A stretch of DNA of 64,000 nt. It comes from Saprospiraceae bacterium. Its GTDB lineage: Bacteria; Bacteroidota; Bacteroidia; Chitinophagales; Saprospiraceae. The position numbers and the translations under genes are program-made. Location: assembly GCA_016787525.1 (NCBI GenBank), contig JAEUUP010000092.1, positions 102,062-166,061 of the forward strand. Reading direction: 5' to 3'. Below the pieces are notes generated by a model. It did not search any database. It had not been told where the DNA came from and saw only the letters and a list, made by a program, of their open reading frames with translations. Positions 33,142-41,984 of the stretch are shown here, in pieces. Numbering within the stretch: the first letter of the stretch is position 1; each line of letters begins with the position of its first letter.

Positions 33142-34449
33142 ATGTTGTTCAACGCACCCATAGAAACGCTCCCCCTCAGTAAATTGAGGCAATTGCAAAA
33201 CAAGAGACTGCGCCACCAAGTCGCCAAAGTCTATGAAAAAGTGCCGTTTTATCGTCAGAAATTTGATGAAATCGGCTTGAAACCGTCCGACATCAAAGGT
33301 GTAAAGGATTTGCACAAACTACCCTTTACAAAAAAATCAGATTTGCGCGACCATTATCCATTCGGGCTTTTTGCCATGCCGAAAGAAGAAATCATTCGCA
33401 TTCATGCGTCGAGTGGGACAACAGGCAAGCCGACTATCGTGGGTTATAGCCGCAACGATATTGCGATTTTTACGGAAGTCGTCGCGCGCTCATTGGCAGC
33501 CGCAGGGGGTGAAAAAGGCATGACGCTGCAAAATGCTTACGGCTACGGTTTGTTTACAGGCGGTTTGGGACTGCACTATGGGGCTGAAAAATTGGGCATG
33601 ACCGTTGTGCCTGTTTCGGGTGGCATGACAGATAGACAATTTTTGTTGATGCAGGATTTGCAATCGGATATGATTTGTTGCACACCTTCTTATGCGCAAA
33701 CTTTGGCGGAAGAATTGGGCAAACGCGGCATTTCAAAAGACTTTTTACACTTAAAATACGCCGTTTTAGGTGCAGAGCCGTGGGCAGAAACGATTCGTCA
33801 GTGCGTCGAGACAGGCTTGGGCGTGTCTGCAACGAATATTTATGGTCTGAGCGAAATCATCGGACCCGGCGTGTCGCAAGAAGATGTTGAAGAAAAAGGC
33901 ACAGGTAGTTACGTATGGGAAGACCATTTTTTCCCCGAAATCGTGGACAAAGACACAGGCGAACCCCTGCCCGAAGGCGAATTCGGCGTTTTGGTGTTCA
34001 CCACTTTGACAAAAGAAGCGATGCCGCTTTTGCGCTATTGGACAAACGACATCACAAATATCTACTATGACCACTCCGAAAAACGGACGCATATCAAAAT
34101 GGGTGCTATCAGAGGTCGCTCCGACGATATGCTCATCATCAGAGGCGTGAATTTATTTCACACACAAATAGAAGACATTTTAAAAGACATCGAGGCATTA
34201 AGTGCTAATTATCAGCTCATTGTATCGAGAACGAGTGCAATGGATGATGTAGAAGTAAAAGTAGAAATAGCCGACACGCACAAACATCTATCCGAAGATG
34301 GACAACAAGAAGTGCAAGGGTTTTTCTCAAAAAAAATAAAAGAAAACATAGGTCTTTCGATGAAAATCAACATTCTGAAAACAGGTGACATTCCGCGCAG
34401 CGAAGGCGGAAAACTGTCTCGAATCGTTGATTTGAGGAAAATAAAGTGA
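33142..34449 (+). CDS. paaK: Phenylacetate-CoA ligase
   Basis: Start chosen at ATG 33142 (MLFNAPIETL; 435 residues), the normal PaaK length; the open frame extends 18 codons into the leader. The AMP-binding loop is ASSGTTGKPT (about 91-100), with later EPW, YGLSEIIGPG and the C-terminal GRSDDMLIIRGVNLFHTQIE. It activates phenylacetate with ATP and CoA, the first step of the aerobic hybrid pathway. First gene of the operon behind the operator at 33066. Decamer copy at 33171 read Pro-Leu-Ser. Confidence 0.95.
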   Translation: MLFNAPIETLPLSKLRQLQNKRLRHQVAKVYEKVPFYRQKFDEIGLKPSDIKGVKDLHKLPFTKKSDLRDHYPFGLFAMPKEEIIRIHASSGTTGKPTIVGYSRNDIAIFTEVVARSLAAAGGEKGMTLQNAYGYGLFTGGLGLHYGAEKLGMTVVPVSGGMTDRQFLLMQDLQSDMICCTPSYAQTLAEELGKRGISKDFLHLKYAVLGAEPWAETIRQCVETGLGVSATNIYGLSEIIGPGVSQEDVEEKGTGSYVWEDHFFPEIVDKDTGEPLPEGEFGVLVFTTLTKEAMPLLRYWTNDITNIYYDHSEKRTHIKMGAIRGRSDDMLIIRGVNLFHTQIEDILKDIEALSANYQLIVSRTSAMDDVEVKVEIADTHKHLSEDGQQEVQGFFSKKIKENIGLSMKINILKTGDIPRSEGGKLSRIVDLRKIK

Positions 34450-34452
34450 GTT

Positions 34453-35034
34453 ATGGCAAAAAAAACAAGCTCTACACGGCGAGAAGACATTGTAGAAACG
34501 GCTGCCAAACTGTTCAAACAAAAGGGTTATGCAGCGACAACCATGCGCGAAATCGCTGAACAAGTGGGCATCGAAGCAGCGAGTATCTACAACCACATCA
34601 AAGGCAAAGACGAACTGTTGGCGGAGATTTGTTTTCGGGTCTCAAACGCCTATATCGCTCAATTGACAGCGATTGAGATGGATGACAGTTCGCCAATTGA
34701 GAAAATAAAAGCCCTAATTCGGCTGCATATTCGCATCGTATTTGAGGATGTTGACGGTATTTCGGTCGCAAATAATGAGTGGAAACACCTGCCTGAATCG
34801 GCTTTGACCTCATTCAAAGCAGCTCGACGCGACTATGAATCTCGCTTCGCAAAAATCATCGAGCAAGGCATCGAACAAGGTGATATTCAGAAAGTGAACG
34901 CTTCAGTGGCTCTTTTTACCATTTTGTCGGCTGTGCGTTGGGTCGAATTGTGGTACAAATCGGACAGACAAATTGCGCCTCAAGTATTGGAAGATGATAT
35001 TGTTTCGTTGTTGTTAAATGGTTTACAAAAATAG
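34453..35034 (+). CDS. paaR: TetR/AcrR-family regulator of phenylacetate genes
   Basis: The 193-residue protein has an N-terminal helix-turn-helix (TRREDIVETAAKLFKQKGYAATTMREIAEQVGIEAASIYNHIKGKDELL, about 7-55) and a C-terminal ligand domain similar to PaaR/FadR-type TetR proteins that sense acyl-CoA. It lies 3 bp after paaK, and the palindrome before paaK is a fitting operator, so it probably represses the operon until phenylacetyl-CoA appears. The ligand is inferred from PaaR proteins elsewhere. Confidence 0.85.
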   Translation: MAKKTSSTRREDIVETAAKLFKQKGYAATTMREIAEQVGIEAASIYNHIKGKDELLAEICFRVSNAYIAQLTAIEMDDSSPIEKIKALIRLHIRIVFEDVDGISVANNEWKHLPESALTSFKAARRDYESRFAKIIEQGIEQGDIQKVNASVALFTILSAVRWVELWYKSDRQIAPQVLEDDIVSLLLNGLQK

Positions 35035-35081
35035 AAAAGGAAAAAATCTATAAATCTGTATAATCCGAGATAAATAAATCA

Positions 35082-36137
35082 ATGAAGTTTTATCCACTAA
35101 AAGTCAAAGATATACGCATTGAAACGAGCGACTGTGTTTCAATTGCTTTCGACATACCCCCTCAGTATAAAGAAGTTTTTGCCTTTCAACAAGGACAATA
35201 TTTGACTTTGAAAACGGTCATAAACGGTGAAGAAATACGACGTTCGTATTCCCTTTGCACAGCACCCGCCGAGGGCGATGTGCGTGTCGCCATCAAACAA
35301 GTGACAGATGGCAAATTCTCAACTTTTGCCAACCAAAAACTGCGTAAAGGCGATACACTGGATGTCATGCCGCCCATGGGTCATTTTTTTACACCCCTCA
35401 GTCAAACGCATCAAAAAAGCTATGTGTTTTTCGCTGCGGGCAGTGGGATAACGCCTATTATTTCTAATATCAAAGCCATTCTCACAACCGAGCCTCAGAG
35501 TATTTGTACCTTAATTTATGGTAATCAACGTGTTTCGACCATTATTTTTAAGGAAGAAATCGAGGCTTTGAAGAATAAACATTTAGGGCGTTTTCAAGTT
35601 TTCAATGTATTGAGTCGCGAAAAAACAGAGTCCGACCTTTTGCATGGGCGTTTAGATAAAAACAAAATCGCGCATTTTTTAGACAAAATACCTTCTATAC
35701 TGAGGGGGGATGAATTTTTCGCTTGTGGCCCTGTTGACATGATAGAAGCCGTTAAAGAGACGTTATTCGCAAAAGAAATTGATGAAAAACGCTTACATTT
35801 TGAATTGTTCAACGCACCTAAAACATCTCCTAAAAAAGAAGTTTTGGCAAAAACGGTGAACAGCCATGCGCAAATCAAACTTGATGGCTTGACCATAGAT
35901 GTCCCGATTGACAAAGGGCAAAATATACTCGATGCGGCTCAAATGGTCGGTGCAGATTTGCCTTTTGCTTGCAAAGGTGGCGTGTGCTGCACGTGTCGTG
36001 CTAAACTGATAGCGGGTGAGGTTGAGATGCAGGCTAATTATGCTTTGACAAAAGAAGAAGTCGCACAAGGCTTTATTTTGACTTGTCAAGCTCTTCCAAA
36101 AACAGAAAAAATTGTCGTAGATTTCGATATAAAATAG
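35082..36137 (+). CDS. paaE: Phenylacetyl-CoA epoxidase reductase subunit
   Basis: The 351-residue protein has an FAD-binding domain (RRSYSLCTAP near 50), an NAD(P)-binding domain (FFAAGSGITPIISNIKAIL near 118; FFACGPVDMIEAV near 210) and a C-terminal plant-type [2Fe-2S] domain with Cys in CKGGVCCTC and LTCQA. PaaE passes electrons from NADPH to the PaaAC di-iron epoxidase. Decamer copies at 35157 (Pro-Pro-Gln-Tyr), 35394 (last base changed) and 35698 (Leu-Arg-Gly). Confidence 0.95.
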   Translation: MKFYPLKVKDIRIETSDCVSIAFDIPPQYKEVFAFQQGQYLTLKTVINGEEIRRSYSLCTAPAEGDVRVAIKQVTDGKFSTFANQKLRKGDTLDVMPPMGHFFTPLSQTHQKSYVFFAAGSGITPIISNIKAILTTEPQSICTLIYGNQRVSTIIFKEEIEALKNKHLGRFQVFNVLSREKTESDLLHGRLDKNKIAHFLDKIPSILRGDEFFACGPVDMIEAVKETLFAKEIDEKRLHFELFNAPKTSPKKEVLAKTVNSHAQIKLDGLTIDVPIDKGQNILDAAQMVGADLPFACKGGVCCTCRAKLIAGEVEMQANYALTKEEVAQGFILTCQALPKTEKIVVDFDIK

Positions 36138-36143
36138 TGAAAA

Positions 36144-37088
36144 ATGAGCCAAAACATAGATTTTCAAACGAGATTTCAAGCCAAAATAGATGCTGAAATC
36201 AAAATTGAACCAAAAGATTGGATGCCCGAAGCCTATCGTAAGACTTTGATTAGGCAGATTTCACAACATGCGCACAGCGAAATCGTCGGTATGTTGCCCG
36301 AAGGGAATTGGATAACCCGTGCGCCAAGTTTGAGGCGCAAAGTGGCTCTTTTGGCAAAGGTTCAAGACGAGGCAGGGCATGGTCTGTACCTCTATTCGGC
36401 TGCTGAAACCTTAGGAGTCAGTCGGGAACAATTGTTGGACGATTTGCACAGTGGCAAAGCCAAATACAGTTCGATTTTCAATTATCCGACTCTGACTTGG
36501 GCAGACATTGGCACAATCGGCTGGCTGGTGGACGGTGCGGCAATTATGAACCAAGTGATGCTGTGTCGCGCGAGTTATGGGCCTTATGCGCGAGCAATGG
36601 TGCGTATTTGTAAAGAAGAAAGTTTTCACCATCGGCAAGGTTTTGAGATACTTTTGACACTGTCAAAAGGCAGTGAAGCGCAACGTAAAATGGCGCAAGA
36701 ATCCATCAATCGTTGGTGGAAACCTGCTCTGATGATGTTCGGTCCGCCCGATTCAGAGTCCACAAACTCTGAAATGAGTACAAAGTGGAAAATCAAACGC
36801 GAATCAAACGACGAATTGCGTCAGCGTTTTGTTGATGTAGCCGCCGAGCAAGTGACTTTCTTGAATATGACTTTGCCTGATGTGGTCTGGAACGAAGAAC
36901 GCGGTCATTTCGATTTTGGCGAATTGGATTGGGAACATTTTTGGTCAGTTGTCAAAGGAAATGGCCCATGCAACAAGCAGCGTTTGGCGGCACGAGTGAA
37001 AGCACACGAAGAAGGTGCTTGGGTTCGTGAAGCAGCTTTGGCTTATGCTGAAAAAAGAAAAAATCGGACGGAAGCACCCCCTCAGTAA
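36144..37088 (+). CDS. paaA: Phenylacetyl-CoA epoxidase catalytic subunit A
   Basis: The 314-residue protein matches Paa[41 protein letters not shown] at the start, and di-iron ligands in [13 protein letters not shown] and [17 protein letters not shown]. With PaaC it forms the oxygenase that epoxidises the ring of phenylacetyl-CoA. The end is set by the iterated motif: the reversed decamer at 37077-37087 spells Pro-Pro-Gln and the TAA stop, so the last residues APPQ may not be part of the ancestral protein. Confidence 0.96.
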   Translation: MSQNIDFQTRFQAKIDAEIKIEPKDWMPEAYRKTLIRQISQHAHSEIVGMLPEGNWITRAPSLRRKVALLAKVQDEAGHGLYLYSAAETLGVSREQLLDDLHSGKAKYSSIFNYPTLTWADIGTIGWLVDGAAIMNQVMLCRASYGPYARAMVRICKEESFHHRQGFEILLTLSKGSEAQRKMAQESINRWWKPALMMFGPPDSESTNSEMSTKWKIKRESNDELRQRFVDVAAEQVTFLNMTLPDVVWNEERGHFDFGELDWEHFWSVVKGNGPCNKQRLAARVKAHEEGAWVREAALAYAEKRKNRTEAPPQ

Positions 37089-37089
37089 A

Positions 37090-37563
37090 TTAGTGTTCAA
37101 TAATGGGGAAATCGTTGAAATTGTTAAGATATGGTGTAAAATCGGTTTTAGAACAAGTGATTTTGTTGTTTTGTATAGAACAGTATAGCACAATATTATT
37201 CCCAGATAAAGCACCTATTTTATCAATGTGTATCATGTCATATAACTTTAATTGTGGCATTAGAATGATGTCTGACCACTGGTTTTTTCGTCGAATTAAA
37301 AATACGTAATAAATAGCGGTATTGTATTCTTCAAGTTGATACAAAGGAATGTTGAACTGTACACTGTAACCATTTTGACGGTCAATAGCTTGGGCCGTTT
37401 TAACTTGAATACGAAAAAAAGTGTCGTTCTCGTCTTCAACAACAAAAATATCATCGCCTGTATCAACTTCAGGCATGGCAACATTCCAACCACGCATTAA
37501 AAATTCAGACATAACATAAAGCTGTCCAGCTTTACCCACAAATAGGTTGAATTTCTTGCTCAT
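37090..37563 (-). CDS. PD-(D/E)XK nuclease-fold protein, antisense within the paa operon
   Basis: The 157-residue protein has a PD-(D/E)XK-like core: GKAGQLYVMSEFLMRGWNVAMPEVDTGDDIFVVEDENDTFFRIQVKTAQ, with Asp in DTGDDI and Lys in QVKTA. Such small proteins are related to DUF4365-like and intron-associated nucleases. It and the next gene form an antisense pair between paaA and paaB, one base after the paaA stop. No decamer copy lies inside. Actual cleavage activity is unproved. Confidence 0.7.
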   Translation of the reverse strand: MSKKFNLFVGKAGQLYVMSEFLMRGWNVAMPEVDTGDDIFVVEDENDTFFRIQVKTAQAIDRQNGYSVQFNIPLYQLEEYNTAIYYVFLIRRKNQWSDIILMPQLKLYDMIHIDKIGALSGNNIVLYCSIQNNKITCSKTDFTPYLNNFNDFPIIEH

Positions 37564-37858
37564 AAATGTTGTTTTTTATCGTGTATGTTACTGTTCTGCC
37601 AGGAGTCATCATGAACTCGATGACTTTAATTTTTTTTAAATCTTCCGAAACAGGAAAACCTGCAATTGCAGGGAAAATATAGTTTTCTAATTGAGCATGA
37701 TAGTTTTTAAAATCGCTTTGCCTATCATATTCTACAAAAATACTTTTTGCAGGTTGTGCATTAGGAAAAAGCTTTTTTAAAGATTCATAGTCATAGGAAG
37801 TCGGACCAAAAAGTATCCCATTCCCTTTAAAACTATAATAAATCGTTAATTTATCCAT
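37532..37858 (-). CDS. Hypothetical protein paired with the nuclease-fold gene
   Basis: I do not recognise this 108-residue soluble protein (MDKLTIYYSFKGNGILFGPTSYDYESLKKLFPNAQ; IKVIEFMMTPGRTVTYTIKNNIYEQEIQ). It overlaps the start of the nuclease-fold gene by 32 bp in another frame, implying tight coupling; a regulator, partner or antitoxin-like role is possible. It lies antisense within the paa operon. Confidence 0.6.
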   Translation of the reverse strand: MDKLTIYYSFKGNGILFGPTSYDYESLKKLFPNAQPAKSIFVEYDRQSDFKNYHAQLENYIFPAIAGFPVSEDLKKIKVIEFMMTPGRTVTYTIKNNIYEQEIQPICG

Positions 37859-37978
37859 TAGTATAAAAATTTTAACCCAAAATTAAACACTATTAATGCT
37901 CGTTTGTGTTTACGTGAGAAATATTTTTTTGACATATTCAAGTTTAGAATTCTACTTTTTGACAAATATAAAAGAAAA

Positions 37979-38263
37979 ATGGAAAAAAACACACCGCTTT
38001 GGGAAATATTCATTCGCTCTCGGCAAGGACTTGACCACAAACACGTGGGTTCTCTTCATGCTGCTGATGCACAAATGGCCATCGAAAATGCACGAGATGT
38101 TTATACCCGCCGACAAGAAGGTGTGAGTATTTGGGTGGTTGAATCTAAATACATCACCGCTTCCGACCCTGATGACAGCGACCCTTTGTTCGAGCCAGCC
38201 AAAGACAAGGTGTATCGTCACCCCACTTTTTATGATTTGCCTGAGGGGATAAAACATATTTGA
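37979..38263 (+). CDS. paaB: Phenylacetyl-CoA epoxidase subunit B
   Basis: Start chosen at ATG 37979 (MEKNTPLWEIFIRSRQGLDHKHVGSLHA; 94 residues), the family's normal start and length; the open frame extends 25 codons upstream. PaaB holds two PaaAC heterodimers together in the epoxidase. Separated from paaA by an 890-bp segment with two opposite-strand genes. Confidence 0.95.
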   Translation: MEKNTPLWEIFIRSRQGLDHKHVGSLHAADAQMAIENARDVYTRRQEGVSIWVVESKYITASDPDDSDPLFEPAKDKVYRHPTFYDLPEGIKHI

Positions 38264-38300
38264 AGCCAATCTATTTTTAGGGTTTAAGAACAGAAAAAAC

Positions 38301-39080
38301 ATGAATCTATACAATTATATACTTCGTATGGCTGACAATAGCCTCATTTTAGGGCATCGGCTGTCAGAATGGTGCGGACATGGGCCTGTTTTGGAACAAG
38401 ATATTGCCATGACCAATATGGCTCTTGACCTCATCGGGCAAGCACGCAGTTTATTTGCTTTGGCGGCGGAGGTGCAGAATGAAGGTCGAACGGAGGACGA
38501 TTTGGCTTATTTGCGCGATGTTATGGATTTCCAAAACTTGCTTTTGGTTGAACAACCGAATGGCGATTTTGCGCACACGGTTGTACGTCAATTCTTTTTT
38601 TCGGCTTTTCAATTACCGTTTTATCAAAATTTAGATACCATTTTAACAAATCCAAAATCCAAAATCCAAAATCCGAAATTGGACATACTGAGGGGTATCG
38701 CTGAAAAAGCCATTAAAGAATTGACTTATCATGTGCGGTGGTCGAGTGAGTGGGTGATTCGATTGGGTGATGGCACAGATGAAAGTCATAAACGAATGCA
38801 ATTGGCTATCAATAGTTTGTACGAATATACGGTCGAGGCTTTTATGTCCGATGACGTTGATAAACAAGCTATTACTGAGGGGTATGGTGTTGTTTTGGAA
38901 AATATAAAACCTGTTTTTGAAGAAACACTAAAAACGGTTTTGACAGAAGCCACTTTAACATGGCCACAAAATGTGTATATGCAAAAAGGCGGCAAATCGG
39001 GCTACCATACCGAGCATTTGGGCTATTTATTGGCCGAAATGCAGTATTTACAAAGAGTTTATCCTCATTCAGTTTGGTAA
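38301..39080 (+). CDS. paaC: Phenylacetyl-CoA epoxidase subunit C
   Basis: The 259-residue protein matches PaaC (LRMADNSLILGHRLSEWCGHGPVLEQDIAMTNMALDLIGQAR; KELTYHVRWSSEWVIRLGDGT), the structural di-iron-like partner of PaaA. A short insert NPKSKIQNPK near 115-125 is encoded by an AAATCC-type tandem repeat (38649-38678) followed directly by a decamer copy (38686). A second copy lies at 38873. Confidence 0.94.
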   Translation: MNLYNYILRMADNSLILGHRLSEWCGHGPVLEQDIAMTNMALDLIGQARSLFALAAEVQNEGRTEDDLAYLRDVMDFQNLLLVEQPNGDFAHTVVRQFFFSAFQLPFYQNLDTILTNPKSKIQNPKLDILRGIAEKAIKELTYHVRWSSEWVIRLGDGTDESHKRMQLAINSLYEYTVEAFMSDDVDKQAITEGYGVVLENIKPVFEETLKTVLTEATLTWPQNVYMQKGGKSGYHTEHLGYLLAEMQYLQRVYPHSVW

Positions 39081-39081
39081 A

Positions 39082-39690
39082 TCATGCCGTTTGCTCATTG
39101 ATGATGTGTTGTAAAACGCCTAAGAGTAGAGGTAAATCAGAGATAAAATACCTATTTTCATCAATAATAATCGTATTGTTCTCTAATTTCAAAAACAGCC
39201 ATTCATAGCCTGTTGTACAAGCACCGTAAAGAATTTCAACAGGTGTATGATGTTTTTGATTGAATATTTTGGCTCCTAAAAGTTGTGCAGCTGCTTGAGC
39301 CAAAGAACGGGGGTTGTTTACATCACCTCGTTTTGCTTCTGTGATAGCGATAATTGGCGAAGTCAATTCAATAGCTGAAGGGTCTTTAACAAAAACAAAA
39401 TCACATTCGCCTGTCAAGCCATTGTTGCGGTCTGCTACAATGTTTTCGCCCGAAAAAAGTTCTACTTTGTCTTGATTTAGAAATTTAAGCTCGGTCAATA
39501 TAGGAAAGACCACAGCTTCAGATACAGCTTTTTCGGTGGTCAAACGTACTTTTTTTGTTCGTTCAAGAGTTTCAGATAGCAATGAAGTCGGCTGACAAAG
39601 AGTGATAGGAGATGTGAAGAGAGTTTTTTTGACTCTACTCAATCCAAATTTTTGCTCTAACTCCGTAAAATTAAAATTTCTGTAAGCCAT
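39082..39690 (-). CDS. PD-(D/E)XK nuclease-fold protein, antisense within the paa operon
   Basis: The 202-residue protein has a core fitting a PD-(D/E)XK or restriction-subunit-like fold: LTTEKAVSEAVVFPIL with a possible helix Glu, LTGECDFVFVKDPSAIELTSPIIAITEAKRGD with Asp and the E-x-K pair. No partner methylase is present. It lies antisense between paaC and paaD, one base after the paaC stop, the second such insertion in this operon. It has no decamer copy. Confidence 0.65.
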   Translation of the reverse strand: MAYRNFNFTELEQKFGLSRVKKTLFTSPITLCQPTSLLSETLERTKKVRLTTEKAVSEAVVFPILTELKFLNQDKVELFSGENIVADRNNGLTGECDFVFVKDPSAIELTSPIIAITEAKRGDVNNPRSLAQAAAQLLGAKIFNQKHHTPVEILYGACTTGYEWLFLKLENNTIIIDENRYFISDLPLLLGVLQHIINEQTA

Positions 39691-39727
39691 TTTAAGTCAT
39701 TTTTGTACGCAAAATTACATATTTTTA

Positions 39728-40210
39728 GTGAAAGAGAAAGTTTATAAAATACTCGAAAACGTGACCGATCCTGAAATCCCAGTGTTGACGATACAGGATT
39801 TGGGCATCGTCAGAGATGTGAGAATAGAGGGTGAAGAGGCGATCGAAATTGTTATCACGCCTACTTATTCGGGTTGTCCTGCGATGTCGGTGATTGCGGC
39901 TCATATTAAGATGGAATTGATGGCAAATGGCTTCAAAAATGTCAAGGTTACGGAAGTTTTTAGCCCTGCTTGGACGACGGATTGGCTTTCGGAGTCGGGA
40001 AAAAAGAAATTGAAAGAATATGGCATTGCGCCGCCAGTGGCGCAAGCGCGATTAGAAAAATTACTTTTCCAAGTACCCCCCTCAGTAAATTGTCCGCGTT
40101 GTGGGTCTGACAAGACGAATTTAATAAGTGAATTTGGTTCAACGTCTTGCAAATCTTTGATGCGCTGCGACGATTGTTTAGAACCATTTGATTATTTTAA
40201 ATGCCATTAA
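39728..40210 (+). CDS. paaD: Phenylacetate pathway MIP18-like protein D
   Basis: The 160-residue protein starts at GTG 39728. It has a MIP18/DUF59 domain (VTDPEIPVLTIQDLGIVRDV, TPTYSGCPAM) and a C-terminal zinc-ribbon with CPRCGSDKT and CDDCLEP. PaaD is needed for epoxidase maturation, probably iron-sulfur cluster assembly in PaaE. Copy of the decamer at 40076 read Pro-Pro-Ser-Val in the linker before the zinc ribbon. Confidence 0.94.
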   Translation: MKEKVYKILENVTDPEIPVLTIQDLGIVRDVRIEGEEAIEIVITPTYSGCPAMSVIAAHIKMELMANGFKNVKVTEVFSPAWTTDWLSESGKKKLKEYGIAPPVAQARLEKLLFQVPPSVNCPRCGSDKTNLISEFGSTSCKSLMRCDDCLEPFDYFKCH

Positions 40211-40222
40211 CTCGTTGAAATC

Positions 40223-41356
40223 ATGCAAATAGGAATCGTTGGAAGTGGTGCAATGGGCAGCGGTATTGCACAAGTGGCAGCACAAAACGGTTGCCAAGTT
40301 ATTTTATTTGATACACAACAGATTGCTTTGGACAAAGCCCTTGGGTCTATCGAAAAAAACTTAGATAAAGCCGTCGAAAAAGGTAAAATGACTGAGGGGG
40401 GTAAAAAGGCTTGCATGGCGAACCTCAAAACGGCAGCAAATATCAACGAATTAGCGAATTGCGATTGGGTGATTGAGGCTATTATTGAAGATTTGACAAT
40501 CAAAAAGCAATTGTTCCGCGATTTAGAAGATGTCGTTTCTGACAACTGTATTTTGGCGACCAATACGTCCTCTTTGTCGGTTACGGCTTTGGCTTCGGCT
40601 TGTCGAAAACCTGAACGTGTCTTGGGGATTCACTTTTTTAATCCGCCGCCTTTGATGGCTTTGGTCGAAGTCATTCCTGCTTTGCAAACCGATGCTGATT
40701 GGCCACATCGGGTTTGTGAAATATTAAAAACGTGGAAAAAAACGCCTGTTTTGGCAAAAGATACGCCCGGGTTTATCGTCAATCGCATTGCTCGTCCTTT
40801 TTACAGCGAGGCTTTGCGAATTTATGATGAAGGTATCGCAGATATGGCGACGATTGATTGGGCGATGACTTATTTTGGTGGTTTCAAAATGGGACCTTTT
40901 GCGCTGATGGATTTTATTGGACACGATATTAATTATCGTGTTACTGAGGGGATGTTTTTTAGTTTTTTTGGAGAACCACGTTATAAACCTTCGTTCACAC
41001 AGAAACGCTTATTCGATGCGGGTTTTTATGGGAGAAAGGTTGGCAAAGGTTTTTTTGATTACAATCAATCTTTGCCCGAACCTATAAAAGATGTGGTTTT
41101 AGGTCAAAAAATTTTTAATAGAATCTTATCTATGCTCATCAATGAAGCGGCGGATGCTTTGTTTTGGAATATCGCATCGGCTGATGATATTGATTTGGCG
41201 ATGACAAAAGGGGTGAATTATCCGAAAGGTTTGTTGGCTTGGGGGGCGGAAATGGGCTATGAAACAATTGTTGAGCAGTTGGATGATTTATATGATTTTT
41301 ATCACGAAGAACGCTATCGGTGTTCTCCTTATTTGCGACAAAAAATTAAGAAATGA
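40223..41356 (+). CDS. paaH: 3-hydroxyacyl-CoA dehydrogenase
   Basis: The 377-residue protein has the NAD-binding GSGAMGSGIAQVAA (about 7-20), the HFFNPPPLMALVEVI signature with catalytic His, and two C-terminal dehydrogenase domains. In the phenylacetate route PaaH oxidises 3-hydroxyadipyl-CoA. It overlaps the next gene by four bases (ATGA). Decamer copies at 40389 (GACTGAGGGG) and 40942. Confidence 0.93.
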   Translation: MQIGIVGSGAMGSGIAQVAAQNGCQVILFDTQQIALDKALGSIEKNLDKAVEKGKMTEGGKKACMANLKTAANINELANCDWVIEAIIEDLTIKKQLFRDLEDVVSDNCILATNTSSLSVTALASACRKPERVLGIHFFNPPPLMALVEVIPALQTDADWPHRVCEILKTWKKTPVLAKDTPGFIVNRIARPFYSEALRIYDEGIADMATIDWAMTYFGGFKMGPFALMDFIGHDINYRVTEGMFFSFFGEPRYKPSFTQKRLFDAGFYGRKVGKGFFDYNQSLPEPIKDVVLGQKIFNRILSMLINEAADALFWNIASADDIDLAMTKGVNYPKGLLAWGAEMGYETIVEQLDDLYDFYHEERYRCSPYLRQKIKK

Positions 41357-41937
41357 TATACGAATTTGATGGTTTTCGTCCTGTTGTTCACGAAACAGCT
41401 TTTATACATCCTCAAGCCGTCGTGGTTGGGAATGTTGTCATAGGTGCAAGGGTTTATGTTGGGCCTTGCGCTGTACTGAGGGGGGATTGGGGCGAAATCA
41501 TCATCGAAGATGGTTGCAATGTGCAGGAAAATTGCACAATTCATATGTTCCCAGGCGTAACTGTTTGGCTTAAAGAAGGCGCGCACATAGGACATGGGGC
41601 TGTTATTCATGGCGCAACGATTGGATGCAATAGTTTGATTGGCATGAATTCAGTTATTATGGATAATGTTGATATTGGCGACGAGTGCATCGTTGGGGCT
41701 TTGTGTTTTGTGAAAGCGGAGGAGAAAATTCCTGCACGGAGTTTGGTTGTTGGCAATCCAGCTAAAATCGTGAAACAAGTGTCGGATGACATGATTGCTT
41801 GGAAAACAGAAGGCACACGGCTCTATCAACGACTACCTAATATGAATTTTGAAACTATGAAACCCTGTGAGCCGCTTCGAGAAAGACCCGCAGAACAGAA
41901 AAAACAAGAAGCAATCTATCAAACTTGGCAGGAATAG
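41353..41937 (+). CDS. paaY: PaaY-like hexapeptide-repeat thioesterase (gamma carbonic anhydrase fold)
   Basis: The 194-residue protein has left-handed beta-helix hexapeptide repeats (about 15-140; VVGNVVIGARVYVGPCAVLRGDWGEI, HIGHGAVIHGATIGCNSLIGMNSVIMDN) with metal-binding His. PaaY thioesterases remove dead-end CoA thioesters formed by the epoxidase pathway. Last gene of the operon. Decamer copy at 41474, read Leu-Arg-Gly in the conserved LRGDWG. Confidence 0.92.
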   Translation: MIYEFDGFRPVVHETAFIHPQAVVVGNVVIGARVYVGPCAVLRGDWGEIIIEDGCNVQENCTIHMFPGVTVWLKEGAHIGHGAVIHGATIGCNSLIGMNSVIMDNVDIGDECIVGALCFVKAEEKIPARSLVVGNPAKIVKQVSDDMIAWKTEGTRLYQRLPNMNFETMKPCEPLRERPAEQKKQEAIYQTWQE

Positions 41938-41941
41938 GAGT

Positions 41942-41983
41942 AGAAGCTGTTTTAGAACAGCTTCTAAATATACTGAGGGGGGG
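41942..41983. terminator. Hairpin between convergent genes followed by a decamer copy
   Basis: AGAAGCTGTT-TTAG-AACAGCTTCT (41942-41965) is a perfect 10-bp stem. TACTGAGGGGGGG follows at 41971-41983. There is no T-run, but the position between convergent stops supports termination. Confidence 0.7.
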
Positions 41984-41984
41984 T

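Noticed and set aside
38241..38251. CCTGAGGGGA in paaB as a decamer copy
   Set aside because: It lacks the TA at the start and encodes a conserved Leu-Pro-Glu-Gly of PaaB.
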